Origin: Microbacterium sp. UFMG61
Lineage (GTDB): Bacteria > Actinomycetota > Actinomycetes > Actinomycetales > Microbacteriaceae
Direction of reading: 5' to 3'
DNA length: 64,000 nucleotides
NCBI RefSeq assembly: GCF_015354505.1
Contig: NZ_JACAFP010000008.1
Location: 123,370 to 187,369 of the forward strand
Both the position numbers and the translations under genes were made by a program. Numbering within the stretch: position 1 is the stretch's first letter; the number at the start of each line of letters is the position of its first letter. Below, piece by piece: positions 43,792 through 52,480 of the stretch. The notes under the pieces were generated by a model. The model was not told the origin of the DNA. It saw nothing but the letters and a program-made list of their open reading frames with translations, and searched no databases.

Positions 43792-45156
43792 GTGACCCTC
43801 CCGAACCCCACGGCATCCGCCCGTCCGCGCGCGGCCCTGCACCCGTGGCTCGCCATGATCCCGCTGCTTCTCGGCATCCTGATCGGGGCGCTCGCGATCA
43901 GCAGCATGTCGACCGCGCTGCCCGCGATCCGCGGCGATCTCACCCTCAGCGACAGTGGTGCCCTGTGGCTCGTCGACGTCTACGCGCTCTCGCTGGCGGC
44001 GACCCTGATCATCGCCGCCCGGATCGGCGACGCGTTCGGGCGCAAGCGCATCGTGCTCGCCGGCCTCGTGGGATTCGCCGTGCTCAACCTGGTGGGCGGG
44101 TTCGCTCAGGACGGGATCATGCTGATCGTCGTCCGCGCGCTCCTCGGCGTCGCAGAAGCCTTCGTGGTGGCAGGTGTCGTCGCCACGATCGGCGCGCACT
44201 ATCACGCACGGCAGCGCGTGCTGGCCTATGGGCTGTGGACCGCGACCTTCGGCGCGGGAAGCGCGCTCGGCCCCGTGCTCGACGGCCTCGTCACGGAAGG
44301 TCCGGGGTGGCGATGGCTGCTGCTGGGGAGTGTGCCGCTCGCGGTCGTCGCCGGTGCGCTCGCGATCTGGCTCGTGCCCGACTCCCGCAGCTCGCGACGG
44401 CCGTCGTGGGACATCCTCAGCATCCTGTCGTCGATCGTCGCGCTCGGCGCCCTCGTCTTCGCCCTGCATGAGGTGCTCGCCGCTCCTCTCGCCGCGGGCA
44501 TCGCAGGCGTGGTGGCGGTCGGCACGCTCGTGTTCTTCATCCGCCGTCAGCGCACCCTCGCTGAGCCTCTCATCGACATGCGGCTCTTCCGAGTCCCCGG
44601 TTTCAGCCCCGCCATCGTGCGCATCGTGGCGAGCGGCGGGGTGTCGACGGCATCCGTCCTCCTGGTGAGCCTGCACCTGCAGGATGCCAGGGGCTTCAGT
44701 GCGGCCGAGGCCGGAATCGCGATTCTTCCGCAGGCCGTGGCGATCGCGCTCGGCGGGGTGCTCGCCCCCTTGTTCTTGCGGTGGCTGAGCTCACCCACGC
44801 TCACGGTGCTCGCTCTCGTCGTGCAGGGCGCGGGGCTCATCTGGCTGTCGACCGGGGTCGATCTCGTCGCAATCCCGCTGGTGCTGGTCGGAGTGGGATT
44901 CGGGGTCGCGGCGACCCTCGCCGCAACCACGCTCTTCGACGTGACGACCGAAGACGACGCCGGTCAGGTGGGGGCGATCCAGGAGGTCGGCTTCGCCCTC
45001 GGCGGCGGTCTCGGCATCGCGGTGCTCGGCACCATCGCCGTGATCGCCGGGTCTCGTGGTTTCGTCGTCGCCCTGCTCGTCGCGGCCGTGGCGGTCGTCG
45101 CCGCGGCACTCCTGCCGCTGTGGCGGCGCACAGCCCGCCACCCTGTCTCCCACTGA
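43792..45156 (+). CDS. MFS drug efflux transporter (EmrB/QacA-like)
   Basis: 454 aa from a GTG. Early motifs 'LAISSMSTALPAIRGDLTLSDSGALWLVDVYALSLAATLIIAARIGDAFGRKRI' in part are typical of the DHA2 drug/H+ antiporters (motif C region 'GAGSALGPVLDGLV', motif A 'ARIGDAFGRKR'). About 14 hydrophobic segments. It starts an operon with a flavodoxin-fold reductase under HxlR, so it may export quinones, diazo compounds or similar toxic molecules. Confidence 0.9.
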   Translation: MTLPNPTASARPRAALHPWLAMIPLLLGILIGALAISSMSTALPAIRGDLTLSDSGALWLVDVYALSLAATLIIAARIGDAFGRKRIVLAGLVGFAVLNLVGGFAQDGIMLIVVRALLGVAEAFVVAGVVATIGAHYHARQRVLAYGLWTATFGAGSALGPVLDGLVTEGPGWRWLLLGSVPLAVVAGALAIWLVPDSRSSRRPSWDILSILSSIVALGALVFALHEVLAAPLAAGIAGVVAVGTLVFFIRRQRTLAEPLIDMRLFRVPGFSPAIVRIVASGGVSTASVLLVSLHLQDARGFSAAEAGIAILPQAVAIALGGVLAPLFLRWLSSPTLTVLALVVQGAGLIWLSTGVDLVAIPLVLVGVGFGVAATLAATTLFDVTTEDDAGQVGAIQEVGFALGGGLGIAVLGTIAVIAGSRGFVVALLVAAVAVVAAALLPLWRRTARHPVSH

Positions 45157-45170
45157 AAGAAAGGCCGTCC

Positions 45171-45962
45171 GTGTCAGCATCCCGCCCGACCGTCCACTGG
45201 ATCTATGCCCATCCCCAGGAGAAGTCCTTCAATGCGCGGCTGTTCCGCGACGGAGTCGACGCTCTCTCGCGTGACCATGACATCGAGATCTCGGATCTCT
45301 ATGCTCAGGGCTTCGACCCCGTGCTCGCGGGCCCGGACCTGGGCGAGCCTCTGGGACGGGAGGGCAACGTCGTCGATCTGATGGACGAGGCGTATGCGGC
45401 GGGGCAACTGCCCCCGGATGTGACCGAGGAGCAGCGCAAGCTCGCGGCCGCCGATCTCGTCGTGCTCCAGTTCCCGCTCTGGTGGTACGGCCCGCCCGCG
45501 ATCCTCAAGGGGTGGCTCGACCGCGTGCTCACCAGCGGATTCGCGTATGGTCCCTCGGATCCCGAGACCGGTCTCCCTCTGCGCTACGGCGAGGGCACGC
45601 TCGCCGGGCGCCGCGCCCTCGTGATCGTGACGGCCGGAGAGGATGAGCGCTCGATCGGAGAACGGGGCGTCAGCGGCGATCTGGACTCGCTGCTGTTCCC
45701 GCTGACTCACGGCACCCTCTGGTACACGGGCATCGAGCCGCTCGATCTGCACGTCGTCCACGATGCCGACGGACTGGACGCGGCAGACATCGACCGGGAG
45801 AGCGCGCGGCTGGTCGAGCGTCTCGCCGGGCTCCGCGACGAATCCCCGAGCAGTCCGTATCGCAGGCTTCGCGACGGCGACTATCACGGCACCAGAGCGC
45901 TTCGAGCGGATCTGCTGCCGGGACGCACCGACCTCGGCATCCATCGCGTGCCGGTCGACTGA
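45171..45962 (+). CDS. NAD(P)H-dependent flavodoxin-fold oxidoreductase (quinone reductase type)
   Basis: 263 aa from the GTG at 45171, 14 bp after the efflux gene. Flavodoxin_2 fold: 'HWIYAHPQEKSFNARLFRDG' at the start binds the FMN/FAD phosphate, and 'DLVVLQFPLWWYGPPAILKGWLDRVLTSGFAY' is the family hallmark (KefF, MdaB, NQO). It would reduce quinones by two electrons in the cytoplasm. Pairing with the efflux pump and HxlR suggests an electrophile/quinone stress operon. Confidence 0.9.
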   Translation: MSASRPTVHWIYAHPQEKSFNARLFRDGVDALSRDHDIEISDLYAQGFDPVLAGPDLGEPLGREGNVVDLMDEAYAAGQLPPDVTEEQRKLAAADLVVLQFPLWWYGPPAILKGWLDRVLTSGFAYGPSDPETGLPLRYGEGTLAGRRALVIVTAGEDERSIGERGVSGDLDSLLFPLTHGTLWYTGIEPLDLHVVHDADGLDAADIDRESARLVERLAGLRDESPSSPYRRLRDGDYHGTRALRADLLPGRTDLGIHRVPVD

Positions 45963-46262
45963 GCAGGAGAGCGAGCCGCAGCCTGGCAGTGCTCGGCTGT
46001 GAGGCTCGGGCGCATCCGACTTCGGTTGCCGCGCCGAGAACGCTGTTGTCGATGTTCCGGCGCGACGCTGTTCCGGCAGGGGGTTCGGCAGGCCTCTTGG
46101 CGTCATGTCGTGCGCCTGGCCGTCTGCGTAGGTGGTTCCGCCGCAAGCGATCGTTTTCGGCAGGCCCGCCTGACGTATCGCTTGTCGTTCTCAGGTGCGT
46201 GGGCGTCGCGATCTGCACATTCCGATGCCGCAGTGGCAGAGTGTCCCTGAAGGAGGCGGCAC
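45963..46262. other. 300-bp intergenic region
   Basis: No gene is supported. A moderate inverted repeat CAAGCGAT (46144-46151) / ATCGCTTG (46177-46184), with an inner GGC/GCC pair, may be a terminator for the quinone-reductase operon. AAGGAGG before 46263 is the ribosome-binding site of the next gene. Nothing else is recognisable. Confidence 0.4.
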
Positions 46263-46970
46263 ATGTCACAGGCGATTCTGTGGGGTCTCGTCGCGGCGTC
46301 GCCCCTGTTCGTGGGTGCGGTGCTCGCGCTGCTGCGCACCTGGCCGCCGCGGTGGCTCGGCATCGTGCTGGGATTCGGTGCCGGGGCGCTCATGGCGTCG
46401 ATCGCCTTCGAGCTCTGGGAGGAGGGGCTGGATCTCGCAGGCCCCATCCCGCTCGTCGCCGGAGTGGTGCTCGGCGCACTCGCGTACTACCTCGCCGATC
46501 GCGTGCTCGACGCGCGAGCCGCGAAGTCCACGGATCAGGGAGCGGGCGCCCCGCTCGCGCTCGGCGCGCTGCTCGACGGCATCCCTGAGCAGCTCGTGCT
46601 CGGCATCGGACTCGCCTCCGGCGAACCCGTGAGCATCGCCCTGGCCGTCGCGATCGTCGTCTCGAACCTGCCGGAGTCGATCGGCTCGGCAGCCGACCTG
46701 CTCAAGGGCGGCATGACGAAGTCCCGGGTGCTGCTGCTCTGGGCGGGCATCGCGCTGACCTGCGCACTCGCGACGATCGCCGGCTTCGCGCTGGCGAGCG
46801 TGACCGGAGACGACTTCCGAGCCGCTGCGGGCGGATTCGCCGCCGGTGCGCTGCTCGTGATGCTCGTCGACTCGATGGTGCCGGATGCGCAGGAGAAGGC
46901 GAAGAACGTCACCGGGCTCGCGACCGTGCTCGGCTTCGCGCTCGCCGCGGGGCTCTCTCTCGCGAGCTGA
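46263..46970 (+). CDS. ZIP-family-like membrane protein lacking metal-binding histidines
   Basis: 235 aa with eight predicted helices and the ZIP layout ('GFGAGALMASIAFELWEEGL' in TM2, 'LDGIPEQLVLGIGLASG' in TM4, 'VSNLPESIGSAADL' in TM5). In true ZIP zinc transporters TM4 and TM5 read H-N-x-P-E-G and H-E-x-P-E-G; here both His are replaced (Asp-Gly and Ser-Asn) although Pro-Glu is kept. It may carry a different ion or have lost metal transport. Preceded by a strong AAGGAGG. Confidence 0.82.
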   Translation: MSQAILWGLVAASPLFVGAVLALLRTWPPRWLGIVLGFGAGALMASIAFELWEEGLDLAGPIPLVAGVVLGALAYYLADRVLDARAAKSTDQGAGAPLALGALLDGIPEQLVLGIGLASGEPVSIALAVAIVVSNLPESIGSAADLLKGGMTKSRVLLLWAGIALTCALATIAGFALASVTGDDFRAAAGGFAAGALLVMLVDSMVPDAQEKAKNVTGLATVLGFALAAGLSLAS

Positions 46971-47015
46971 GCAGTCGGCGGCCCAGCGGCCCGTCAGACG
47001 ATCCGATCGCCGGCC

Positions 47016-48125
47016 CTAGAACCCGGGGTACTCTTTCAGCCGTTCCTCGAACTCCGCCCGGTCGGCGTCGCTCAGCAGGCCGCTCGCGATGACGACCATC
47101 TGCAGGCCCTCGAGCGGTTCGCCCGTCCGCGCGTTCTGGGCCTCGCGCGCCACACGGAAGTCGCCGGTCGAGTCGTTGGCGAGGTCGAAGACGTTGGCGT
47201 AGAAGCGCATCGGCTCGGGGTAGTTCTCGGCGTAGTACTCCCAGGTGTGCTGCAGACGGGGGTCTTCGCTGCCGTAGAGCTTCTGCTTCATGGTCGGTTC
47301 GATGCCCGAGTACTCGTCGTTGAACGAGTACAGGTATGACAGGCCGTGCTCGATGACGACGTCGTCGATCAGATCCATGACCTGCAGCTTCACGCCGTAG
47401 TCGTGGATGGGCTCCGTGGTCGCCCAGCCGACTGACGTGTACTCGATGAGCATCGACTCGCCGCCGTAGCCGTTGCGCTCGGGCCGCAGATCCTCATCGC
47501 CGACCTGCACCCACTGGTAGCCGAACTCGTCGGTGACCCGTTCGCGCACGTCGGCGAACAGCGCGTCCGCCGCAGCGCGCACCTCTTCGAGGGACTGCTG
47601 ATTCAGGGCATCCCGAGGGTCCTGGTCCTTGATCCCGGGGTAGGCCTCTTCGTGCTTCTGCTCGTCGCTCTTCATGCCGTCGTAGCTGCCGGTCGCCGAC
47701 GTGCGCACGGCGCCGATGCCGCCGACGGTGGCGACGTTGAAGACGACGGTGACCGCCAGCGCGATCGCCGCGAAGGTCCGCGCACGTGCCGAGAACAGCG
47801 CACCGACGATCACCGCCACGACGACGAGCTGCAGCGTCAGCATCGTGACGCCGTACAGCGCATCGGTGCCACCCGCCGCGAGTGTGATCAGCAGGATGAG
47901 GGCGAACAGGATGCCGGTGACGAGCGCGATCCAGCCGAGGATGTTCGCGGGCTTCTTCGACGGCTCCACCGTGGCGGTGGCCGACAGACCGGGCACCGCG
48001 GGCGAGGGCAGCAGGGGACCGGACGGCCGCCGCGCATTGCGGTAACCGCCGGGAGGCGGCACGGGAGGTGCGCCCTCGGTGCCGGCGACGTAGCGGGCCC
48101 GCTGCTTCTCGTGATCCATCACCAT
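47016..48125 (-). CDS. membrane protein of unknown function, last gene of the MoxR operon
   Basis: 369 aa from ATG 48125 (GGGGA 6 bases upstream); an ATG at 48119 forming TGATG with the preceding stop is an alternative. A Pro-rich cytoplasmic start, three hydrophobic segments (~62-82, 88-110, 115-137) and a large soluble C-terminal domain (~150-369) with 'ALFADVRERVTDEFGYQWVQVGDEDLRPERNGYGG' in part. Not recognised. Overlap with the TPR-like gene shows it belongs to the operon. Confidence 0.75.
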   Translation of the reverse strand: MVMDHEKQRARYVAGTEGAPPVPPPGGYRNARRPSGPLLPSPAVPGLSATATVEPSKKPANILGWIALVTGILFALILLITLAAGGTDALYGVTMLTLQLVVVAVIVGALFSARARTFAAIALAVTVVFNVATVGGIGAVRTSATGSYDGMKSDEQKHEEAYPGIKDQDPRDALNQQSLEEVRAAADALFADVRERVTDEFGYQWVQVGDEDLRPERNGYGGESMLIEYTSVGWATTEPIHDYGVKLQVMDLIDDVVIEHGLSYLYSFNDEYSGIEPTMKQKLYGSEDPRLQHTWEYYAENYPEPMRFYANVFDLANDSTGDFRVAREAQNARTGEPLEGLQMVVIASGLLSDADRAEFEERLKEYPGF

Positions 48126-48973
48126 GGCTTGTCCGTCCCCGAGCCTCCGCCGTCGTCGTCGCCGCGCTGATCGCGCTCCTGCGTGCCCTGCTCGAGCTGT
48201 TCCTTGAGGTCCTCGATCTTCTCATCCGAGGGCTGTTCCTGCTGCTCCTGCGGTTCCTGCTCCTGCGGTTCCTCGGGCGGAGTCTGCTCCTCGTTCTGCT
48301 GCTTCTGCTTCAGCCGGTCTTCGAGGTCCTCCTTGCTCTGCTGCATGTCGCGGTCGGGATCCGACGACTGCTCCTGCGCCTCGTCGCTGTTGCACTCCTC
48401 GGGCATCTCCGTCGTCACGGTGAGCGCCTCGCCGTAGAGCTCGGCGGCGGTGGCGCCGTCGCCGTCGCTGCGCGCCGCGTCGCCCATCCGCTCGATCACG
48501 ATCGCGAGGTTGATGCGCACGCTGCAGACTTCGAGCCCGGTGGCGAGGCTCAGGGACTCCTCGAACTTCGCGCGCGACTCCGGCAGCTTCTCCGCTCCGG
48601 CGAGAGCGGTGCCCACGTTGAACGGGGCCTTGTACGGCTCGAACCAGTTGAGGAACTCCTGCCCGCGCGCCGCCGATTCGGCTCCGGCATAGTCGTCGGC
48701 GACATACGAGCTGATCGACTGATGCGCGAAGGCGTACATGCTCAGCAGCTTGCCGACGAACAGCAGCGCGGCGAGCGTGAGCGGCAGGGTGCCGAGACCG
48801 ATCCACAGACGGACGCGGCGGCGTCGCCGGTTCGAGGCCAGCAGCGCGGCCGCGGCTGCGGCGCGGAGTTCGGCCGGCGTCTGCGCGTCTGCCTGCGGGT
48901 GCGGCGCTGTCTGGGGCGGAACGGGAACGTCGGGCGGAGTCGGCGCGCCGGGCGGAAGCTGGTCGGAGGTCAT
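48119..48973 (-). CDS. membrane-anchored TPR-like protein (BatC/D-like), charged C-terminus
   Basis: 284 aa. A Pro/Ala-rich start, one membrane helix at ~57-77 after RRRRR, a helical region ~95-200 that reads like tetratricopeptide pairs ('PFNVGTALAGAEKLPESRAKFEESLSLA', 'INLAIVIERMGDAARSDGDGATAAELYGEAL'), then a low-complexity Glu/Gln/Pro tail (~205-284). In Bat operons a TPR protein follows the two VWA proteins in the same way. It overlaps the VWA gene by 4 bp (ATGA). Confidence 0.8.
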   Translation of the reverse strand: MTSDQLPPGAPTPPDVPVPPQTAPHPQADAQTPAELRAAAAAALLASNRRRRRVRLWIGLGTLPLTLAALLFVGKLLSMYAFAHQSISSYVADDYAGAESAARGQEFLNWFEPYKAPFNVGTALAGAEKLPESRAKFEESLSLATGLEVCSVRINLAIVIERMGDAARSDGDGATAAELYGEALTVTTEMPEECNSDEAQEQSSDPDRDMQQSKEDLEDRLKQKQQNEEQTPPEEPQEQEPQEQQEQPSDEKIEDLKEQLEQGTQERDQRGDDDGGGSGTDKPW

Positions 48974-50028
48974 GCGGCCCCTCCTTCTGTCTTCGAGCCG
49001 GAGGCCGCGCGAGCGGCGGAGCGGGACCGCACGCGGAGCCTGCGCAGCCGCGCCACGAGCATGGTCGCCCGAGCGAGCTCGACCCCGAGCAGTGCGGCCA
49101 TGAGCAGCGCCGCGATCCAGTACAGCTCGATCACGTTGCCGACCTCCCCCGAGTCGGAATAGGCCACCGTGGTCGACGGCGCGTCGGGCAGCGTCGGCTC
49201 CGAATCGGCCGTGCGGTGCTGGTACTCGACGCCCAGCTCACCCGCGATCGTCTGCAGGTTCGCCTCGTCGATGACCGACAGCGCGTTCGAGCCCTGGTAC
49301 TCGATGTACCCCTCGCCCTCCGCGGGATCGAACGACCCCGAGGTGAGCTTCATCGGGCCGCCCTCGGCAGTGCCGTAGCCGAACACGGCCCCGGCGTCGG
49401 TGAACGCCGCGCTGTCGTCGAACGACTCCGGCGGCGACAGAGCGGTCTGCTCGCCGTCGCCGAAGTAGAACACCATGCGCGACCGGTCCTCCGAGTTCGC
49501 GGCGGCATTCGCCAACGTCTCGTGCAGCTGCTCGGCGGCGATGCCGATCGAGCTGCCCCGAGAGCGGCTGGTCACCTCGGGACGCAGCACCTCGAGCGAC
49601 GACATCAGCGAGGTCGTGTCGGTGGTCAGCGGCATCCGCACGTCGGCGGACGCGTCGAAGGTGATCAGCGCGAATCGCGCGCCCGGATACTCGTCGACGA
49701 TCTTCTGCACGTCAGCGCGCACCCCGTCGAGGCGGGGCTCGCCGTCGCCCCAGTCCTCCGCGACGATGCTGGCGGTCGTGTCGACGACCAGTACGACGTC
49801 GGTGTCGGTCGCCAGGGTCTGCGTGGTGCCACCGGGGATGCCGGGGCGAAGCAGCATCACGAAGCACGCGAGCAGCATCACCAGCCGCATGGCCCAGAGC
49901 GCTCGCGCGCCGGCCCTGGTGCCGGAGCCCGTCGTCGGGGCCTTCACGAGGGCGAGCACCGCGAGCGCCGCGATCGGGGTGAAGAGCAGCGCGAGGAGGA
50001 AGACGTTGAGCACGGGCTGGAAGATCAC
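48970..50028 (-). CDS. VWA domain membrane protein (BatB-like)
   Basis: 352 aa from the GTG at 50028: GGAGG lies 8 bases before it and the codon overlaps the previous stop (GTGA). Two N-terminal helices (~5-25, 44-62) and one near ~316-334 flank a VWA domain whose MIDAS reads D-T-T-A-S ('LVVDTTASIVAED'), a variant of DxSxS with Thr at the second position. Likely works with the next VWA protein and MoxR in assembling or stabilising an envelope complex. Confidence 0.87.
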   Translation of the reverse strand: MIFQPVLNVFLLALLFTPIAALAVLALVKAPTTGSGTRAGARALWAMRLVMLLACFVMLLRPGIPGGTTQTLATDTDVVLVVDTTASIVAEDWGDGEPRLDGVRADVQKIVDEYPGARFALITFDASADVRMPLTTDTTSLMSSLEVLRPEVTSRSRGSSIGIAAEQLHETLANAAANSEDRSRMVFYFGDGEQTALSPPESFDDSAAFTDAGAVFGYGTAEGGPMKLTSGSFDPAEGEGYIEYQGSNALSVIDEANLQTIAGELGVEYQHRTADSEPTLPDAPSTTVAYSDSGEVGNVIELYWIAALLMAALLGVELARATMLVARLRRLRVRSRSAARAASGSKTEGGAA

Positions 50029-51011
50029 AGTCTCACCCTCCACAGCACGACGATGAACGCCAGGGTCGACACCATGAGCACGACGATCCACAGGTTCGGG
50101 CTGTCGCTCCAGACCACCTGCGCCTGGCCCTGGAGCGCCGTGGCCTCCTGCTCCTGCACCTGGGCGACGATGTCTTCGACGGTCGTCGTGTCACGCAGAC
50201 CGTAGGCGGTGCCGCCGGTGGTCTCGGCCGCCTCGGTGAGCTCGGCGCTGATCTCGGCATCCTTGCCCTGCACGGGATTCAGGCTGAAGACGCGCACGCC
50301 GATCGACTTCGCGTAGGCCGCGGCCTCCTGCAGGGTCACGATCGACGCGCCGTTGATCTCGTTGTCGGTCGCGAAGATGATCGACCGGGAGCGCTCGTCG
50401 TCGGGATGGTCGAACGCGAGCGCGCACGCCGCGAGACCGTCGCCGATCAACGAGGCGCCGTTGCCGTTCATCGTGCCGACCCAGTGCTCGGGGGTCTGCT
50501 CGGTGAAGTCGAAGCTCTCTCTGATGCTCTGCAGGTGCTCGCGGATGAAGGGGTAGTCGTCGGTGAGGGGGAAGATCTGCACCGGCGAGCTGTTGAAGAT
50601 CGTCAGTCCGATGCGCTCGCCCTCGAACTCCTTCAGCAGCTCCTCGAACACGGTGAGCACCTCGACGTCGACCTCGGTCATCGACCCCGAGACGTCGAGG
50701 CACAGCATGATGTCGCGGCTCGTGTTGACGGGCTGGATAGTCTGCGACGTCATGGGCCGTGCCGCGACGACGCCCGCCGACGCGGTCGCGATGACACCGA
50801 GCAGCAGGATGCCGCAGAGGGCGACGATCCGTCGGTTCAGCGCCGTGCGGAAGGACGGAAGCGCGCGTACCCGCTCGGCGCGCGCGATGCGCGCCTGCTC
50901 GTGGGCGTCGCTGCGGCCGGTGCGACGCAGCCCGAGCACGAGGCCGATCGCCACGGCGACCACGACGATGCCGGCGGCGACGAGCAGCATCCACCAGTTC
51001 GCTAGTGCCAT
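50025..51011 (-). CDS. VWA domain membrane protein (BatA-like)
   Basis: 328 aa. Helices at ~7-27 and ~66-84, VWA domain ~95-290 with a canonical MIDAS D-V-S-G-S ('IMLCLDVSGSMTEVD') and a C-terminal helix ~305-325. This is the Aerotolerance/BatA architecture of MoxR operons. It overlaps the preceding gene by 10 bp and the following by 4 bp. Confidence 0.9.
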   Translation of the reverse strand: MALANWWMLLVAAGIVVVAVAIGLVLGLRRTGRSDAHEQARIARAERVRALPSFRTALNRRIVALCGILLLGVIATASAGVVAARPMTSQTIQPVNTSRDIMLCLDVSGSMTEVDVEVLTVFEELLKEFEGERIGLTIFNSSPVQIFPLTDDYPFIREHLQSIRESFDFTEQTPEHWVGTMNGNGASLIGDGLAACALAFDHPDDERSRSIIFATDNEINGASIVTLQEAAAYAKSIGVRVFSLNPVQGKDAEISAELTEAAETTGGTAYGLRDTTTVEDIVAQVQEQEATALQGQAQVVWSDSPNLWIVVLMVSTLAFIVVLWRVRL

Positions 51012-51493
51012 GAGCGCACCACCGCCCTGGCCGCCTCGGCTCCGGCGAGCGGGTCGATCGCGGGTCCCTGGCGGAAGATGCTCGGGTAGTAGTGACGCTG
51101 CATCGCGTCGATGAGGGCGGGGTGCGCGCCGCGGGCGACGAGATCGTCGAGCGCCATCACCGGGGCCTCGAGTCCGCTGTACTCGTTGACGAACGTGCGC
51201 ACGACGCGGCTCAGTTCGAGGTTGGCGTTGCGTGCCGAGAGCGAACGGGCGCGGTAGTCGTCTTCGATGCGCTGGATGCTCTGCAGGTACTCGACCCGCA
51301 GCTGCGAGAGCACGTCTGTCGTCTGCAGCACCGGACCCTGCGACGGGTCGGTGAGGGTGAGGTCGCGGCGCGGCCTGGTCAGCAGCATCACGACCCAGGC
51401 CGCCGCGATCAGGAGCAGCAGAACGCCGATCGCGAGCAGGATCCAGCCCCAGCCGTACTGGGCCGGGGGGTAGAGCTCGTCAGAGCCGGGCAT
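51002..51493 (-). CDS. small membrane protein of the MoxR operon
   Basis: 163 aa. One membrane helix at ~16-38, then a cytoplasmic helical domain ('TTDVLSQLRVEYLQSIQRIEDDYRARSLSARNANLELSRVVRTFVNEYSG' in part). Such short proteins between DUF58 and VWA genes are common in MoxR operons (DUF4381-like position), but the family call is not certain. Overlaps the DUF58 gene by 14 bp. Confidence 0.8.
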   Translation of the reverse strand: MPGSDELYPPAQYGWGWILLAIGVLLLLIAAAWVVMLLTRPRRDLTLTDPSQGPVLQTTDVLSQLRVEYLQSIQRIEDDYRARSLSARNANLELSRVVRTFVNEYSGLEAPVMALDDLVARGAHPALIDAMQRHYYPSIFRQGPAIDPLAGAEAARAVVRSWH

Positions 51494-52433
51494 GAGACCT
51501 CCGACCCGTCGACGGGCTCAGGGACCCACCGGGTGCGGGCGCCGCAGCTCGCGCACCCGCTCTGCGGAAAGCCAGCAGCTGCAGCAGCTGCGAGACGGCG
51601 TCGTCCTGCCCGGTGAGCACACCGTGGCTGATCTCCATGCGGGTCAGCAGCTCGGCGAGGCGCGCGGCATCGGCCTGAGCCTGAGCCACGAGCTCTCCCA
51701 CGATGTCGAGGTCTCCCTGCGCGAAGTCCGGCACCTCCCACATGCTGTCGACGTCGGCGCGGATCGTCTTCGTCGTGTGGTCCAGCACCGGATCCGCGTC
51801 GCGCAGAGTGAGCCACAGCACGTCGTGCTGCACGCGCAGTCGGCGCAGCATCCGTTCCGTCTCGGTCGTGATGGGCGCTTCGTCGGTGACCACGACGACG
51901 ATCATGCGCCGCGAGATCGTGCGCGTCACGTACGACAGCAGGGCGTCGCGGTCGCTCGGCGCGGTGCTCGTGGCGATCGACCGGTCGATCGTGCGCAGTG
52001 CGTGCTCGAGGGCTCCCTCGCTGCGGCCGGGGGCACGGCGGCGCACGCCGTCGGCGTCGCCGTGGACGAGCGAGAAGTCGTCGCCGTGGCGCAGCGCGAG
52101 CACGCCGAGTGCGCCTGCCGCGAGCACCGCCAGGTCTTTCTTCGACCTCTCGTCGCGTGCAAGCGCCGACATCGAGCGGCCCGTGTCGACCACGAAGAGG
52201 ATCGTGTGCATCCGCATCGCGCGGTGACGCTTGACCAGGGGAGTGCCCAGCCGTGCTGTCGCCCGCCAGTCGATGTCGCGCACCTGATCGCCGTACTCGT
52301 ACTTGCGCAGGTCTTCGAAGTCGAGGCTGCGCCCGTGCAGCAGCGACGCGTAGGCACCGTCGAGCGCGTGCAGCGACTTGCGCGACGAGTGGATGAAGAG
52401 CTTGCTCTTCACCTGGGCGATCAGGCTGGGCAT
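51480..52433 (-). CDS. DUF58 domain-containing protein
   Basis: 317 aa from the ATG at 52433. The DUF58 signature 'GDQVRDIDWRATARLGTPLVKRH' (~48-71) is followed by a VWA-like fold ('ILFVVDTGRSMSA', with Asp-x-Gly-x-Ser at the metal site). The C-terminal ~15 residues ('GGSLSPSTGRRSHARL') are encoded by a dispersed palindromic repeat (51508-51527) that appears to have extended the protein. Cytoplasmic partner of MoxR. Confidence 0.92.
   Translation of the reverse strand: MPSLIAQVKSKLFIHSSRKSLHALDGAYASLLHGRSLDFEDLRKYEYGDQVRDIDWRATARLGTPLVKRHRAMRMHTILFVVDTGRSMSALARDERSKKDLAVLAAGALGVLALRHGDDFSLVHGDADGVRRRAPGRSEGALEHALRTIDRSIATSTAPSDRDALLSYVTRTISRRMIVVVVTDEAPITTETERMLRRLRVQHDVLWLTLRDADPVLDHTTKTIRADVDSMWEVPDFAQGDLDIVGELVAQAQADAARLAELLTRMEISHGVLTGQDDAVSQLLQLLAFRRAGARAAAPAPGGSLSPSTGRRSHARL
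51508..51527. repeat. dispersed short repeat (GTCGACGGGCTCAGGGACCC), copy 1
   Basis: One of three related sequences, with 52450-52470 (reverse orientation) and 57729-57750. This copy codes the C-terminus of the DUF58 protein. Confidence 0.6.
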
Positions 52434-52449
52434 GGGGCGCTTTCCGGCT

Positions 52450-52470
52450 GGGTCCCTGAGCGTGTCGAAG
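52450..52470. repeat. dispersed short repeat, copy 2
   Basis: GGGTCCCTGAGCGTGTCGAAG lies in the 47-bp gap between moxR and the DUF58 gene. Its reverse complement begins CTTCGACACGCTCAGGGACC, matching copies 1 and 3 at most positions. Confidence 0.6.
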
Positions 52471-52480
52471 GTTCGAAGGG

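Noticed and set aside
45963..46262. Possible tRNA or small RNA gene in the 300-bp gap
   Set aside because: No cloverleaf with a TPsiC-like arm could be drawn; only one moderate hairpin is visible.
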